64,000 nucleotides of DNA from contig BSBM01000608.1 of the NCBI GenBank assembly GCA_027924585.1, positions 5,768,501 to 5,832,500 on the forward strand, given 5' to 3'. Positions 20,299 through 34,063 of this stretch are shown here, in pieces. Source of the DNA: Larix kaempferi (Eukaryota; Streptophyta; Pinopsida; Pinales; Pinaceae). The notes under the pieces are model-generated. The model was not told where the DNA came from and searched no databases. It worked only from the letters and a program-made list of their open reading frames with translations. Made by a program: the position numbers and the translations under genes. Position 1 is the first letter of the stretch. Each line of letters starts with the position of its first letter.

Positions 20299-21847
20299 TG
20301 TTGGTGCAAATAAATGTCCTTTTTAGAGATTATTTCCATCAAACAAATAAATATCGACAAGGGTAATTCTTTCTTTTAAAGGTTTTCTTCAAATTCTATG
20401 CAGGTTTCAAATCTTAATTCAACATTATTTTTAAAAGACTAACTTGCAATAAAAGAAACTCACTCCAGCAAATTCAAAGATAAACTTCTTATATTCAATC
20501 ACACCATATCAATCCCAGTTTTTAATCTCTCTAAGTGGAATCAAACATAGGTCTTTGGTTTCAATCAATTGTAACAATAAGTTACATCAATTAAATCTCA
20601 GTCCCTAATCTTCCCAAACAGGTCCAACTTAAGTCACTGATTTTGATTGGGTATGAGTTTAGGCAATCTGAATGTTCAAAGAAAATAGATCACTTAATCA
20701 TAAGTCACTGTGAAATATCTTTGTGTATCACACCACTCTTGGAAAAATCAAAATCGCACTTTTAGAAATGAAACTTACACTTGCAAAGGAAGACTAATTT
20801 GTGATCATAGTTAAAATAAAAATAAAGCATTAACATCCACAATATCAATAATAAATTATGAAATCTGATCTAACTCTAATTTAAACACATAGTTCAATAA
20901 ATAAATAAATCTACACTACTGTGTTGTACCTGACCTCGAAAAAGGAGGCCCTCCTCTCCCTGATCAGACGCAACTAATCCTAAATTTAACTACACCAAGC
21001 TTGATAAACACATGCCAATGTAGAATGGAAGAGGGATTTTTATTAATGCTAAAAATAGAGAGTAATTGCGATAATAATTCATTTATCAATACATACAACT
21101 TGTTTTTTCCTTCGCTAAGAGAGGCATATTTATACATTAAGAGAGTAACATGACCTAATCCAAGGAACCAACCTTATCTCAAACTGCTTAACCAACTAGT
21201 GATAAAGATAGGCCTCACTGCCTCCTTAACTGAGCTCATTCATGATATGGTGGCACACATCAAGCAAAACCTCGAACTAATCTTTGGGATGTTCCAACAA
21301 GATCACAAAAATAGGAAATTTTGAATCCATATCATGTATCCTCGTGATCAACATTCCAAAACTCACACCGCAATCTACAATTTAGGAAAATAGAGCAACA
21401 ATTGAGTGTTCCTTCTTCTTTTAGCCAAAATTGGTTCCTTCAATCTACGGATGAGTGGATCCATAACAAAGGATTGCTATAGATCCACTAGAAAACCAAA
21501 ACCACATCCATGATTGACAGGTGGACTCATAGAAACAGTTGGTTCGACGACCTCTTGGAATTGGAAGGATCTATAGTTTAGTATTGCATTTTGAGAAGGA
21601 TCTATAACTCAATTTTCAAAAATTCATACTTCACCTACAAAACTACATCTACACTCATATAGGTAATCACAAGCACATTTTCATCCACAATTCATCCAAA
21701 CACACAATGCATTACTAACAAATACCTAGTGTCGAAAATTGTTCCTATGATCTTCAAAAAGGATGCTCAGTTGTAATTAGTAACAGAAAACATTGTTGGG
21801 AAACAAGGAAACAAATGACATAATGGATCCATTTATGATTCTTAACA
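20299..21847 (-). repeat. G 3' LTR (1549 bp)
   Basis: On the + strand it begins TGTTGGTGCAAATAAATG and ends gattcttaaca. The 5' LTR pieces 51143-51203 and 62867-64000 match it in order, and the window end corresponds to about 21438 here. The five bases before it are atgct. Confidence 0.85.
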
Positions 21848-21860
21848 TCTACCCCCAACT
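21848..21860 (-). promoter_or_regulatory. G polypurine tract
   Basis: On the - strand agttgggggtaga precedes TGTTAAGAATC of the 3' LTR. Confidence 0.8.
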
Positions 21861-24430
21861 AATGATCTAGCAGTTCCCTCTACAACTAATCTGATAACTC
21901 GATGTCAGTGTTTGTCGGAGGTAAGGAAAGAAAATGAGATCTACTCCAATCATGAGATGATTTCCCTTGTTCCTCTAAATCCCGAAAGCCAAACTGTGTA
22001 ACAAATCTTTTCCAATAACCAAACTCTTCCCCTTTTTACACAACTGCCCATAATATTGGAAACTAAAACCTGAGCCCTATCCTGTGAATTCCTAATGTTT
22101 TCACACAATCCACATATTTGGGTACTCTATTTAAGGCCATGCTAAATGTAGGAAGAGAGAGAGGCTCTCTCCTCTCCATATCAATAGTGAGTGTATGTTT
22201 CCTTTATCGAATATGAAGAAAAACTTCCATTCTATTGATGGAAACCCATTGTTCACGGGAATTGATATATGCATTCTGTCTCTTTGTAAAGGTAGCTATG
22301 AAATTTGGGTCATCCATATTTTCACCCCTTTTCTATACAAGTTTGGTGGCATTGGTTCCAGTATGGTACTAAAAACTTGTACTTTTTCTACATTTTCTAT
22401 GAAGGAGATGGCCCTACTCCAAGTTATTTGGTTCTTCATATAGTATGGAAAATATCTAATTTGAACATCACCTGCAAGGGGGTTGGGGTCCCATGTATTC
22501 TTCCAGGTCAACTCTAGATCATGTAGATAGAGTTCACACAATAGGTTCTTATCTTCTTCATTACACTTGTGATACACTTGTTACTTGCAACCAAAGCTCT
22601 TGATTTCAAAGAAGCAAGCTAGATTTTCAAATACATAGCATACACATGAGATCGATCTGAGTAACATCTCATCGCATGTCCTAAATGGCATAATTATTGT
22701 TTATCAGTTCTAATCATTTGGAATTATTGATTGAGCTTCAAAATATCCAACTATGATTTCCTCTTCCTAATCCCCTTATCCTTCTTCTGTGGTCTTGATT
22801 CCTCTGGTCTCCTCATGAGCTTATCAACTTGCCTCTGCAGAAATTCCATATGATCTTCCTACTCTAACAATTTTTTCTTTAACTCTTCTATACTCGCATC
22901 TTTAATACCAACTGGAGACATTCCTACTTCTATGATATTTGCATCTTCCATAATGGATTTCTTGCCTCTGTTTTCTTTTGCATCTAATTTTCTATCATCA
23001 CACAAAGTGGATGAAATAAAATTATTTTCTATGTGAATAAGTTGTAACAGGGTGTCTAACCCATTCTCACATTGCTGGAATTTTGACTTTCCCTTTAGCT
23101 CTGCTAGCTCATGTTGCAACTTATGATTATATTCCATCAACTTAGCATTAGATTTCTTCATATTATGATATGAACCCCTGAGATGGGCTATAAGATAGAG
23201 AGGCTCGTGTTTGGGAAATACTATTTTCTTTCTCCTCTTTGGTTTGACTGCCCCTAGCTTTTGTTCTTCACTAAGATCTTTGTCTTCATGAAACCCCTCA
23301 CTGCTTTCGTGGTGTTGTTATGCTCTTGAACCAAGAGAAATTCCCATCATACTTATTTAGAATACCTCTTTCTCAATTCAACATCTATTTTCAATGACCA
23401 AGTGTGAGCACTTCTTTTTAGGAATAGATACCTCGACACTTTTAGACTAGAGATGTTTCGATCTAATCCTCACGACTAGGGATGTTAGGGGAATATCATG
23501 ATCATCGTATGAAACCTGCTAGCTAACTTGGATCAACAATATCCCCAAATTTATTTTCTTCAGGATCCTCTGAAATAACTTCAATCAATGACACCCAAAT
23601 CCATCTTGTTTCTAGCAATGCCTCTTTCACCAATAATTTAATTAATCCATGATGTGTGATACTAGTTTCAAGGTTTGTGCTTGCTTTTAATTTTGAACTC
23701 ATAAATTCTAGTGAACAAAGGAGTAAGTAGGGCATATTGACATACCTGTTGTGTCATAGATGAATCAAAATCCTAAAGTGATATCCATATAATAACTGGT
23801 ACCAACCCTCACAAGTAAGTAAAAACAAATGATTGCAATATGCTACCTACCTCCATGGCTCAACTAATGATCTCCTTTGGACTCCTTTATCATCCCCACC
23901 TAATTGTTAATTGGTCCCTTGTACAAATTCACCTCTAAGAGCAGTAGATGGTATCCTACGTTCAAACCATTGTTAACCTATGGATTCCAACCCCATTACT
24001 TTTTCCAGAACCTCCTCTATCACAGGGATGCTAATACCTCAAACCCTCACAACTGAATTCTCCCATGTTTGAGAAAATTCAAGATGCAACACTTGCATCA
24101 AACCCATGGATAAATTTGACATAATATATCCACCTGGATTCAATGAATATTTCCACCACTCTAGAATCCTTGTATACATCAACATCACACGTAGGTTCAC
24201 TTCTCACTAGTGGTCCTCCCATAGTGACTTTCGAGAATTTCCCAATTTGGTAAACATAGTTTAAACAACTGTATCGAAGACAGAGGTTCGAAAGGGATTG
24301 TGATGGAATTTTGAATGCACAATTAGTTAAGAGTATAGGATTAATATTGAGCGTGGGGTAATTATTACCACTCAAATGTAGGTAATGAGAGTTTTGTAAT
24401 ATAGGATCCATCATGATTTGGGACACATGG
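21861..24430 (-). pseudogene. G env-position ORF remnants
   Basis: Between integrase and the 3' LTR the - strand shows several open pieces in different frames: 24426-24079 (with SKVTMGGPLVRSEPTC and YVKFIHGFDA), 23735-23523, 23161-22859 (charged and coiled-coil-like: NHKLQHELAELKGK, ASIEELKKKLLE) and 22577-22296 (EEDKNLLCELYLHDLE). They probably derive from one long extra ORF in the position where Athila-type elements carry an env-like gene. I recognise no fusion or membrane segment, so I do not call it an envelope. Confidence 0.5.
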
Positions 24431-25651
24431 GTGAATCTCCCATGATTTGCATATCACTTAGATGCATAATGATGACTTGCCTCTGATCGGATCATGATAC
24501 AAATCAACACAAGGGATCATAATTTTCATTATATTATTTTGAAATGATGACACAAAAAGGCACATGATGGAGTTCTGTGATGACGTCATCCAATGCTATA
24601 CTTTACGCCAACTAAAAACATGGCTAGTCCTTTGGGAAAGTGGAACATACAAGAACAATACGACACTAAGCATCATCAATCTTGCATATCCTTTTAAGAC
24701 GAGATTATGGATAAAAACGTATAGGTTCTTACCTGTACTCGTAGGATTCAAGTTGGAAGAGAAAGCATTAGTAGTAGTGCCATGGAATTTTCAAAGGGTA
24801 TATTGGATACAAGGTTGCAAATCTAGTATGGAATATCATGAATGCACCCTAAAGATTCATCATAGCATGTACAGTATTGTGGTGCATGAGAATTCATGTT
24901 GAAGTATTTTAAATTTTATATTGGAATAGGGATCTACAGCTTCATTATGGATTCACAGCTTGGTGAAAAATAATCCCATGGTTGACCTTTGGCAATTGAA
25001 ACCAGAATAATTATGTATGTAGCAAGGTCAAGTTGCCGGCGAAAATCCAATTTTGATATTTGAGTAATAACAACCAACTAAACAATCTGGAGATCATATT
25101 CATTGATTTTCTAGATCATTCTAAAAATGAAACTTAGGACAAACTGAAAATTCTAGCAGTGATTGTCTTCCTAAAATAATAAATAAAATTAGAAAGATAG
25201 AAGATTTGTTCATGAAAGTTTTTGAAAGTAATAATGAATGACGACCTTCTCTTTTATTGAAAGAAAATTTTAATCATTTATTTTTTTTCGTTTTTATTCA
25301 AGTACTTCCAACCACCAAGTTGGTTTTCAAGCAATACCCACTTGACTGTGCCAACATAGGTTGTTTTTTACAGTCAATATTATGTCTTCACACTATAATT
25401 TTGTTTGCTCAGTAATGATAGCCATCAAGTTGGTTTTTTGCCATTATTGAGTCACTTGGTGCCAGCGAATTGGTTTTCACCACATGAATAGTTATTATAA
25501 TTTATTTTTCTCTTATTTTTCAGTTTTTTTATTGGAAAATATAAATAAATCAATCACTAGTAGATGTAGAAGGCATAACCTTCCCATGCATAACCTAGAA
25601 TTTTGTAATAGCAGTAGCTTGTTTGACAAAGGACTCTCTCAAAACTGGCTT
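24431..25651. other. G interior, non-coding
   Basis: AT-rich. Four degenerate 'caagttggtttt' motifs (near 25317, 25361, 25428 and 25470) sit about 40-65 bp apart just left of the integrase end. The + strand frame 24564-24902 is open but has no motif. Confidence 0.5.
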
Positions 25652-27384
25652 TTAATAGATTATGTCCTGATGACCATCGATAATAAGTGTAACTCTATCT
25701 TCATAAATTGTCTTCAGTAGCATGGTTCCATTATCATAGATAGTGTCCACATCATATGGACCCAACCATCTTGTGAACAATTTACCTTTGAATTTTTCAA
25801 ACCTAGAATCACATAAGAAGGCCAAGTCCCCCTTTTGGAATGATTTATTCTTGATGAACTTTTCATTCCATCTATCCTGATGTTGTTGGAAAAAATATGT
25901 TTGATGGACAACAACTCGATGATACTCATCCAATTCATTAATCCGATCTAGGTGATGTCGTTGTGCTTTTGTGAGATATAGTCCCAATTTATGAGAAGTC
26001 CTAAGAGTTTTAATCTCATATTCGATAGGAAAAGCAATGTTCTAACCATAGACCAGTTCATAGGGACTGCAACCTATTGTATTCCTCCGTTTGGTTATAT
26101 AATACCAAAATGATTTCGGAAGCTTTGCAGCCCAATCTGTTTGGTATAGTTTCACAGTCTTTGCTAGGATTGACTCTAAAACTATGTTGGTGCTATCAAC
26201 CTATCCATTGGATTGAGGGTCATAAGGTGTGGTGACCTTATGCTTAATCCCATAGTATGTAGTAATACTTTGAATTAGGTGAGAGGTAAATTGTGAACCC
26301 CCATCTATTACTATCTCGTGAGGTACTCTGAAATGAACAAAAACCTCTTCGAATAGGAAGTTTGATACAACATGTTTATTAGTTCTTGAGATTTCCTTAG
26401 ATTCAACCCACTTTGTGACATAATCTATGCAAACCGAGATGTGAACCTTTGAATTATATGAGCGATTAATGGGCCCCACAAAGTACAAATCCCACCTCTC
26501 AAATGGCTCAATTACAAGTTGATCTTGAAGTGGCATCCCATCAACTTTCCCAAGATGTCACATTCTTTGATAGATATCATAACTCCTTGCATATTTCTTG
26601 GCATCTATAAACATGGTAGGCCAATAATAGCCCATATTTAGTGATTTATGTCCCATTCTCTTATCTACCAAGTGACCTCCAAAATGCTCATCATGACAAG
26701 GCTTGAGAATGTCATAGATCTCCTCATTTCTTACACAACATCAAATAATTAAATCCGTCCATGTGAAGAAAAGGAAGCCATCGGTACAAGAATATTGGGC
26801 ACTTTGTCTAATGATGTGCTTATGTTGACATGGAGAGAGATGAATCAAAAGTTTCCTTGCAACCAAGTAATTGGAAATTTTTTAATATCAAGGAGTATTA
26901 GTAGAAATCGCAAAGAGATGTTCATCGGGGAATTTGTCCTCAACTGAAATAGGATCACTACTATTATTAATCCAAGAAAGGAAGTCCACAACAACATTCT
27001 CCTTTCATGGCCTGTTAATAATAGTGTTATCAAATTCTTGTAACAGTAATATCCACCTAATCACTCTAGAATTAGAAACAAATTTATTCATAATTAGGTA
27101 ATGAATGGATGAGTGATCGGTGTGTATAAATACCTAGTATCCGGTGATATAATGACAAAATTTATTAATTGCATGCACAATGGATAGGAATTATTTTTTG
27201 GTTACCGTGTAATTAAGCTCGACGGGTGACAAATTCTTACTGATGAAATGAATACTATAGGTATTCTTCTATTCTTGTTTCCCAAGTATTGCACCAATAG
27301 CAATATCCAATGCATCGATGGAAATGTGGAATGACAAAAACCACTTAGGACCTCTCAAGATTAGTACTTCTAATAATTTATATT
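25652..27384 (-). pseudogene. G RNase H and integrase
   Basis: On the - strand RNase H starts at the A insertion (GPKWFLSFHISIDALDIA, IHTDHSSIHYL, RWILLLQEFDN). The integrase zinc finger follows near 26700-26560 (HDEHFGGHLVDKRMGHK). The core is at about 26536-26201 (EPFERWDLYFVGPI, CIDYVTKWVES, IVIDGGSQFTSHL, YDPQSNG), where the usual first Asp in 'WDxDFVGP' is Leu. The C-terminal part runs 25987-25652 (FQKGDLAFLCDSRFEKFKGKL, RWLGPYDV). Several stops break the frame. Confidence 0.85.
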
Positions 27385-27389
27385 TTAAT
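27385..27389. other. Target duplication of A, left copy (ttaat)
   Basis: The five bases before the A 5' LTR equal the five after its 3' LTR (34669-34673). Confidence 0.93.
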
Positions 27390-27973
27390 TGTTGATGTAT
27401 ATGTAACTTTGGAATGTATTTCATCTATGTATTTCATATATATTTATTGTACCCTTATAAGAGATGTGTTATTCCTCTATAAGGAAGTGTCGTCATGTGG
27501 ATTGACAAGTGTCGCAAGTGTGTGTACTTGCCAATGGTTTATTAGACCACCATGTGTGGGGTTGGCCCTAAAATATATATTATATTGTGGATGTATCTAG
27601 ATAGACAAGTCAGCCCCATAAGGTCACTGGGCAAACATGTTAAGTATAAATAGAGATCGGGAGATCTCTATTTGGATCATTAAGAAAGACACACTTCTCT
27701 CACTCAGAAAGTGGCGCACTAGTGAGGAGGAGGATCATCTGCTCTAGGAGACTATCTCAAGTGTATTTTGGCTGTACTTTGGTTGAGCCATTGCTCTCTC
27801 TATCTCTGAGGAAGTTGTGGGGTTTTTCACCTTAGGGTTTTCCCCACGGAAACTCTGTGTCTCTTGTCTCTCATGCTTTTGATTCTTGTGATTGTTATGC
27901 ATTGATATACTGTATATGTTATTCTCTCAGTAAAGATCCAAGAGTATTGTGAATTAATGCTCAAATTTTAACA
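27390..27973 (+). repeat. A 5' LTR (584 bp)
   Basis: It starts TGTTGATGTATATG and ends attttaaca. A TATA box (tataaata) is at 27645-27652. Poly-pyrimidine and 'agggttttccccac' segments match B's LTRs. Confidence 0.94.
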
Positions 27974-27985
27974 TGGTATCAGAGC
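27974..27985 (+). promoter_or_regulatory. A primer-binding site (initiator Met tRNA)
   Basis: The sequence tggtatcagagc directly follows the LTR. It is the classic copia primer site. Confidence 0.95.
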
Positions 27986-28546
27986 TAACCTGAGAAGAAG
28001 ACATTTTGCAGTGACGAAAACTTGAGTTTCTTGTTTATTGGGTTTCTCTCCACAGTTTTTCGAAAAGCAGTATAGTATATTGACTCTACTCATCAAGGAT
28101 AATCTATCTGTCCAATCAGAATTCAATTCTGAGCATTTTCAGATTTGGCCCTAAAAATTAGGGTTTCCACAAAAATAGGAATTTATAAAATCTGAAGCCA
28201 TAGCTAGAAGCTCCTTGCAAAAATCGAATTTTAGAGCTTTGGATCGAGATTTTTGGCTGGGTAGATCTTCGGGAAACTCAAACCCTAATTTAGGGCTCTC
28301 CCCAGTGAACCCGGGAGGACAAAAAGGCAAATCTGAAGGGTAAAGCTTTGCTGATCTCAAATTCAAAATACACCAGGATTATCAGCTCATCAAGGCACAT
28401 CTTTCTATCCTTTCAGAAAGTTGAAATTCACATTTTGAATTTTTAGGGTTTTTTCGACAAACCCTAATCTGGGACCAGATCCAGTTTTTAGCATTTCAAG
28501 TGGTAAGACCTAAATCTTTTCTATTTCATTTGAAGTACTTTTTAAG
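27986..28546 (+). other. A leader
   Basis: About 560 bp between the primer site and the gag ATG, matched by 41290-41851 in B. The 71-codon frame on the - strand is not conserved as protein. Confidence 0.7.
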
Positions 28547-31500
28547 ATGTATCACCACACCAAGCTTGAGGATAAGCTTGAAGGGGCTGATAACTTCTGA
28601 GCTTGGAAGTATAGGATTGGGTTAATCCTGGAAGAGAATGAGTTGGACTCATATATAAAAGAAGACATCCCTATCCCAGAGGATGAAGAGGCTAAGGTAT
28701 TGAATAAGAAGAACTTGGTCAAGGCAAAGAGAATCATTGCTGATTCTATCAAAGACCATCTCATACCCCATGTGACTTCTCTAAAGACACCCAAGGCTAT
28801 GTTTGACTCTTTGACCAAGCTATTTGAAGGAAAGAACATAAATCGGAAGATGACCCTGCGGAATCAATTGAAAGGGGTCAAGATGTCGAATGGAGAAACC
28901 ATTCAATCCTATTTCTCCAAGGTCTCTCAGATCAAGGAACAACTTGAAACTATATATGAAATGGTGGAGAGTGGTGAAACTGTTATGACTACTTTGAATG
29001 GCCTACCTAGGTCATGGGACTCTTTTATCCAGGGGATCTGTGCCAGAAAGAAGTTAATCTCCTTCAGTAGATTATGGGAGGAATGTTCTCAAGAAGAAGC
29101 AAGGCTTGTGGCAAGAGAAGAGAAGATGGGCAATGAAGATCAAGCTCTCACAGCTCACACTAAGAAGGGAAAGTTCAAGAGGGAGCCATCCCATCACAAG
29201 AAGAAATCTTCTCATCATTTTCAGAAAGACAAGAAATATCTAAGGTGTTTCAATTGTAATGAGAAGGGTCACTTTGCTTCAGAATGTCCCAAGAACAAAA
29301 GGGACAAACACAACAACAACAACTCCAGCAAGAAGAAGAAAGGTAACAAAAGAAGGTACCATGCTCATGCTGCCAAAGATGATGAACCTCCAAAGAAGAA
29401 GGCTAGGGCAGAAAGTGATGATAGTAATGATGACTCATCAAGTGAAGAAGAGTATGTTCTAATCTCTGCTCTCACATATACTATCTCCCATGGTTGTAAT
29501 GATTGGTTAATTGACAGTGGGGCTTCCAAACACATGACTGGGTTTAAAGAATCCTTTGTAAATTTGTCTGAACATGAATCACCCCATAAAGTGAAACTTG
29601 GGGATGATTATCAATATCCCATCAAAGGAAGTGGTGAAGCCTCCTACAACCTAGATTCTGGGAAATCTTTGAAGATGAAAGAAGTCCTTTATGTACCTGG
29701 GCTCAAGAAGAACTTACTCTCCATCTTTGCATTGGATACAAAAGGTATGAGGGTTGCATTTGTGGATGGCCAAGTCCTAATGTGGCCAAAGGGAAAGACC
29801 ATAGATGATGCAGTTGTGATTGGAGAGCAAGAGGGAGGTTTGTATAAATTAAAAGGACAACCTGAACATGCCATGGTGCATGAATCCATGGAGCCAAGTG
29901 AACTTTGGCATAGAAGACTTGCTCATATGCACTATAGGGCACTTCCAATTGCAAGCAAGGTTGTAGAGGGTCTTCCTAAAATCAAGACCAAACATGAAGG
30001 TGTTTGCAAAGGATGTGCAAAAGGTAAGAATATTAAGAAGGCTTTCCCAAGCAGTGAAAGCAAGGAAAAAGATATCCTGGAAATCATCCACTCAGATGTA
30101 TGTGGTCCTATGTCATCCAGTTCTCTAAGTGGGTATGTTTACTATGTCTCATTTATTGATGACTTATCCAGGAAGACTTGGGTATACTTCTTGAAAACAA
30201 AGATGAGGTGTTTGATAAGTTCAAGGAATTCATAACCTTGATGGAGAATCAAACTGACAAAAAGATCAAAACATTCAGATCCGACAATGGTGGAGAATTC
30301 ACCTCAGGTGACTTCAAGAAGCTTTGCAGTGATTTAGGGATTAAAAGGGAGTTGATTGCTCCTTATAATCCTCAACAGAATGGAGTTGCAGAAAGGAAGA
30401 ACAGAACAATCATGGAAGCATCAAGGGCAATGCTGCATGACCAGGATCTACCTATGCATCTATGGGCAGAAGCAGCTAGAACAACTGTATATGTGCAGAA
30501 CAGAACACCCCACAAGATATTGGACAACAAGACACTTGAAGAGGTCTTTTCTGGTAAGAAACCTGAAGTCAGCCATCTCAGAATATTTGGTTGTCCAGTA
30601 TACACTCATGTTCCAAAGGAAAAGAGGACCAAACTATATCCTTCAGGAAAGAAGGGTATCTTTGTGGGTTATAGTGAAAGCTCGAAGGCTTACAGAATAT
30701 ACTTTCCAGGGTTCAAGAAGATTGATGTCAGCAGGGATGTAACATTTGATGAAAACTCAGCATTCATCAAATCAAGGAAGGCACCTATCGAAGTTTATGA
30801 AGAACCTAAGGAAACTAGATTTCAAGACACTACCATGACTGAAGCAATTCCAGAAGTTGTTTGTGAGTTTGAAGATCTGCAAGAACATGTAGATCCACCC
30901 CGTGAGGATAACTCTCACAAGAGGAAACCTGCATGGGCTAGAGAGCTCATTCAAGATGCAGAAAGATTTGGCATTCCAGAAGAAGAACACAGAGCAAAGA
31001 AGAGAACTAGATCACATACCAGCTATGTTGCTTTACTCTGTGACATTATGAACAAAGAACCTTCCAGTTATGAAGAAGTAGTGGAAAAGAAAGAATGGAA
31101 GGATGCCATGGTTGAAGAATACCAATCAATAATGAAGAATGATGTTTGGGATGTTGTCCCAAGACCTAAAGAGAAGTGTGTTGTGACTTCCAAATGGATC
31201 TACAAAATCAAGCATGCTGCAGATGGCAATGTCGAGAAATACAAAGCAAGATTCGTAGCTCGTGGCTTCTCTCAGAAAGAGGGAATAGATTATGAAGAAA
31301 CTTTTACACCTGTAGCTAGGTATACTTCCATCAGAACAGTACTTGCCCTGGCTGCAGCAATGAAATGGAAAATACACCAGATGGATGTCAAGACTGCTTT
31401 CTTGAATGGTGTAGTTGAAGAGGAAGTATACGTGGAGAAGCCACTTGGTTTTGAAATACACGATAGGGAGTCATATGTGTGCAGATTGAAGAAAGCCTTG

Positions 31501-32601
31501 TATGGCTTGAAGAAAGCTCCCAAAACTTGGTATGGTAGGATGGATAGTTTCCTATCTAGCTTGGGATTTACCAAGAGTAAAGCAGATTCCAACCTCTACT
31601 ACAAGGTTGAGTAAGGGAATCCTATGATTTTACTCCTATATGTGGATGACTTATTTGTAATAGGAGGTGACAGATTGATTGCATATACTAAGAGGAAGCT
31701 TGCTTCTGAGTTCGATATGAAAGATTTGGGAATGATGCATTATTTCCTAGGTATGGAGGTGTGGCAGAATTCAGGTGGGATCTTCCTTGGTCAAGGGAAG
31801 TACACAGTAGATATTTTGAAGAGATTTGGGATGATGGATTGCAAGGCCATGTCCACACCCATGGAATCTAATCTAAAGCTTCTATGTGATGCTTCATCTG
31901 AGCCGGTTAATGTCTCTATGTATCGTCAGATGATTGGGTCCTTGATGTACCTGATGAACACGAGACCAGATATTTGCTTTGCAGTGAACACATTGAGCTA
32001 GTTCCCGATGGATCTGAGGAGTGTTCATCTGGTTGCTGTAAAGGATGTTCTGAGCTACCTGAAGGGTACAGTGGATTATGGGCTCAAGTATGAAGTGAAT
32101 CAAAAGTTTAACCTGCAGGGTTATGTTGATTCAGATTGGGTTGGCAGCGCTGCAGATAGGAAGAGTACATATGGGTGCTGTTTCAGTATGGGATCAGGTG
32201 TGATCTCTTGGTTCAGCAGGAAGCAGTCCTACGTATCACTGAGTACAGCTGAGGCAGAGTATGTTGCAGCCTGTTCAGCTAGTTGTGAGGTAGTATGGCT
32301 ACGGAAGCTACTGTTTGAGTTATTTGATCTCCCATTGGATGCTACTGGTATATTCTGTGATAACAAGAGTTGTGTGAAGCTATCTGAGAACCCAGTGTTT
32401 CATGACAGGTCGAAACACATAGAGATCAAATATCACTATATCAGGGATATGGTGCAGAGAGGAGCCGTGAAGCTCCTGTATGTTGCGATGGATGAGCAGA
32501 TTGCAAATGTGCTGACGAAGCCACTATCCAAGGTGAAGTTCGAGTACTTCAGGGAGAGGCTTGGTGTTCTTCAGATCGACGATACTTCGAGGAAGAAGTG
32601 A
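28547..32601 (+). pseudogene. A gag-pol polyprotein (Ty1/copia), four lesions
   Basis: One frame runs from ATG 28547 to the TGA at 32599-32601. The order is gag of the UBN2 type (NLVKAKRIIADSIKDHLIPH), a zinc knuckle CFNCNEKGHFASEC at 29246-29287, protease DSG at 29513-29521, integrase (zinc finger about 29905-30020; SDVCGP; RSDNGGEFTSG; NPQQNGVAERKNRT), RT (KWIYKIKHAADG, QMDVKTAFLNG, YVDD at 31639-31650) and RNase H (YVDSDWVGS, STAEAEYVAA, FCDNKSCVKL). The lesions are TGA at 28598-28600 (B has CGA), a one-base loss near 30195, TAA at 31612-31614 and TAG at 31999-32001 (B has CAA). All active-site motifs remain. The encoded proteins would form the particle, process it, copy RNA and integrate DNA. 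Confidence 0.93.
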
Positions 32602-32699
32602 TGGAGACATTTTCTAAAGCCATCCCAAGCATGTTTGAAGGAGGATCCTTCACATGGCTATGGATGTAAGTGCTGGATGATGAGTATCAGGACGATGCT

Positions 32700-32910
32700 C
32701 CAGTTACTGCTCTGTATATGCATCATGTTGGATGCTGGATATGGTCAGTTGGATCATTTATATTTGTATGTATGTACGCATCGTGTTGATGCTGGATATG
32801 ATCAGTTGGATCATTTATATTTGTATGTATGTACGCATCATGTTGATGCTGGATATGATTAGTTCGATCATTTATATTTGTATGTATTTGTATATGCATC
32901 ATGTTGGATG
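32700..32910 (+). repeat. A 57-59-bp repeats after gag-pol
   Basis: Units anchored by 'cat(c)atgttg' or 'catcgtgttg' at 32720, 32779 and 32836 carry ggatatgatcagttggatca. It is the same family as the 51-bp array in B. Confidence 0.85.
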
Positions 32911-33274
32911 CTTGGACCATGTATCTGTATCAGGTGGATACATTGTATGATCAGGTAGATCATGTATGTTGATATGTATCATGTATTTGTATTTTTTTTC
33001 AGGTGGATACACTGTATGATCAGGTGGATCATGTATGATGATATGTATCAAGTAGATACTTGGTGTGCATTAGGTGGATGCATTGTATGATTAGGTTGAT
33101 CATGATGATGAGCTTCAGTATGTTGCTCCAGATGATATGTACCAGGATGGTACAAGTGATGATGATCAGTATGATCATGGGCATAGGATGATGCCTCATG
33201 CGATGATGATCCATTGGATCATAAATATCAGGTTGATACTTGGAGGTCAGAGATGATATGTGGCAAGTTGTGCA

Positions 33275-33830
33275 AATAGCATGTAATCAGTCTTGGGAGA
33301 TCTTATCGGTCATGCTGCGGCACATAAATGTTCCTAGGGTACTATTTCCGGTATTGCTATGTAGTATGTAATCAGTCCTCAGATATCCGATAGGTTGAGC
33401 TGTGTGCTCATAATCAGTCCTGGGATGAGGTATTACTACGGAGACATGTAATCAGTCCTAGAGATCCAAGAGGTTGAGCTGTGTGCTTGTAATTAGTCCT
33501 GGGATGCTCTTTAGAGATCTTGCTGGTCGTGCTACGGCACATAAATGTTCCTGGGATGCTCTTTAAAGGTTTTTTCTATCCACATGTAATCAGTCCCGGA
33601 GATCCGAGAGGTTGAGCTGTATGCTTGTAATAAGTCCTGGGATGCTCTTTAGAGATCTTGTCGATCGTGCTGCGGCACATAAATGTTCCTAGGATGCTCT
33701 TTAAAGGTATTGTGGAGGAGATGCATGTAATCAGTCCTGGGAGATCTTGTTGGTCGTGCTTAGGCACATAAATGTTCTTGGGATACTCTTTCCGGTATTG
33801 CATCTGCACATAAAATTAGTCTTGAGAGGC
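33275..33830 (+). repeat. A about 140-bp repeats in the 3' UTR
   Basis: 'atgtaatcagtc' recurs at about 33283, 33368, 33446, 33583 and 33725, with 'gagatcttgtxggtcgtgctxcggcacataaatgttcct' between. The clearest period is 137-142 bp, and units are partly truncated. B lacks this block. Confidence 0.8.
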
Positions 33831-34049
33831 CACCTCTATCAGACCGTTCGCACAGATGATGAAGACCTGCAGGTGGTGGGCCTACATCCAGTATGAAAAA
33901 GGACTGGCTCTATAGAACTTCCTATGACGAGTAGAGTCAGAGATTGGTTGAGATAGCAGCAACAGTGACGATGATGATGACGATGCATTGATGACAATGA
34001 TCCTGAGAAGAAGACTTGTCTAGCAGAACTGTGTCGAGAAATACCTTGC

Positions 34050-34063
34050 TAGTTAAGAGGGAG
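34050..34063 (+). promoter_or_regulatory. A polypurine tract
   Basis: The sequence agttaagagggag precedes TGTTGATG of the 3' LTR. Confidence 0.85.

Noticed and set aside
24564-24902. 112-codon + strand ORF in G
   Set aside because: No motif, and opposite to G's sense in its decayed 3' region.
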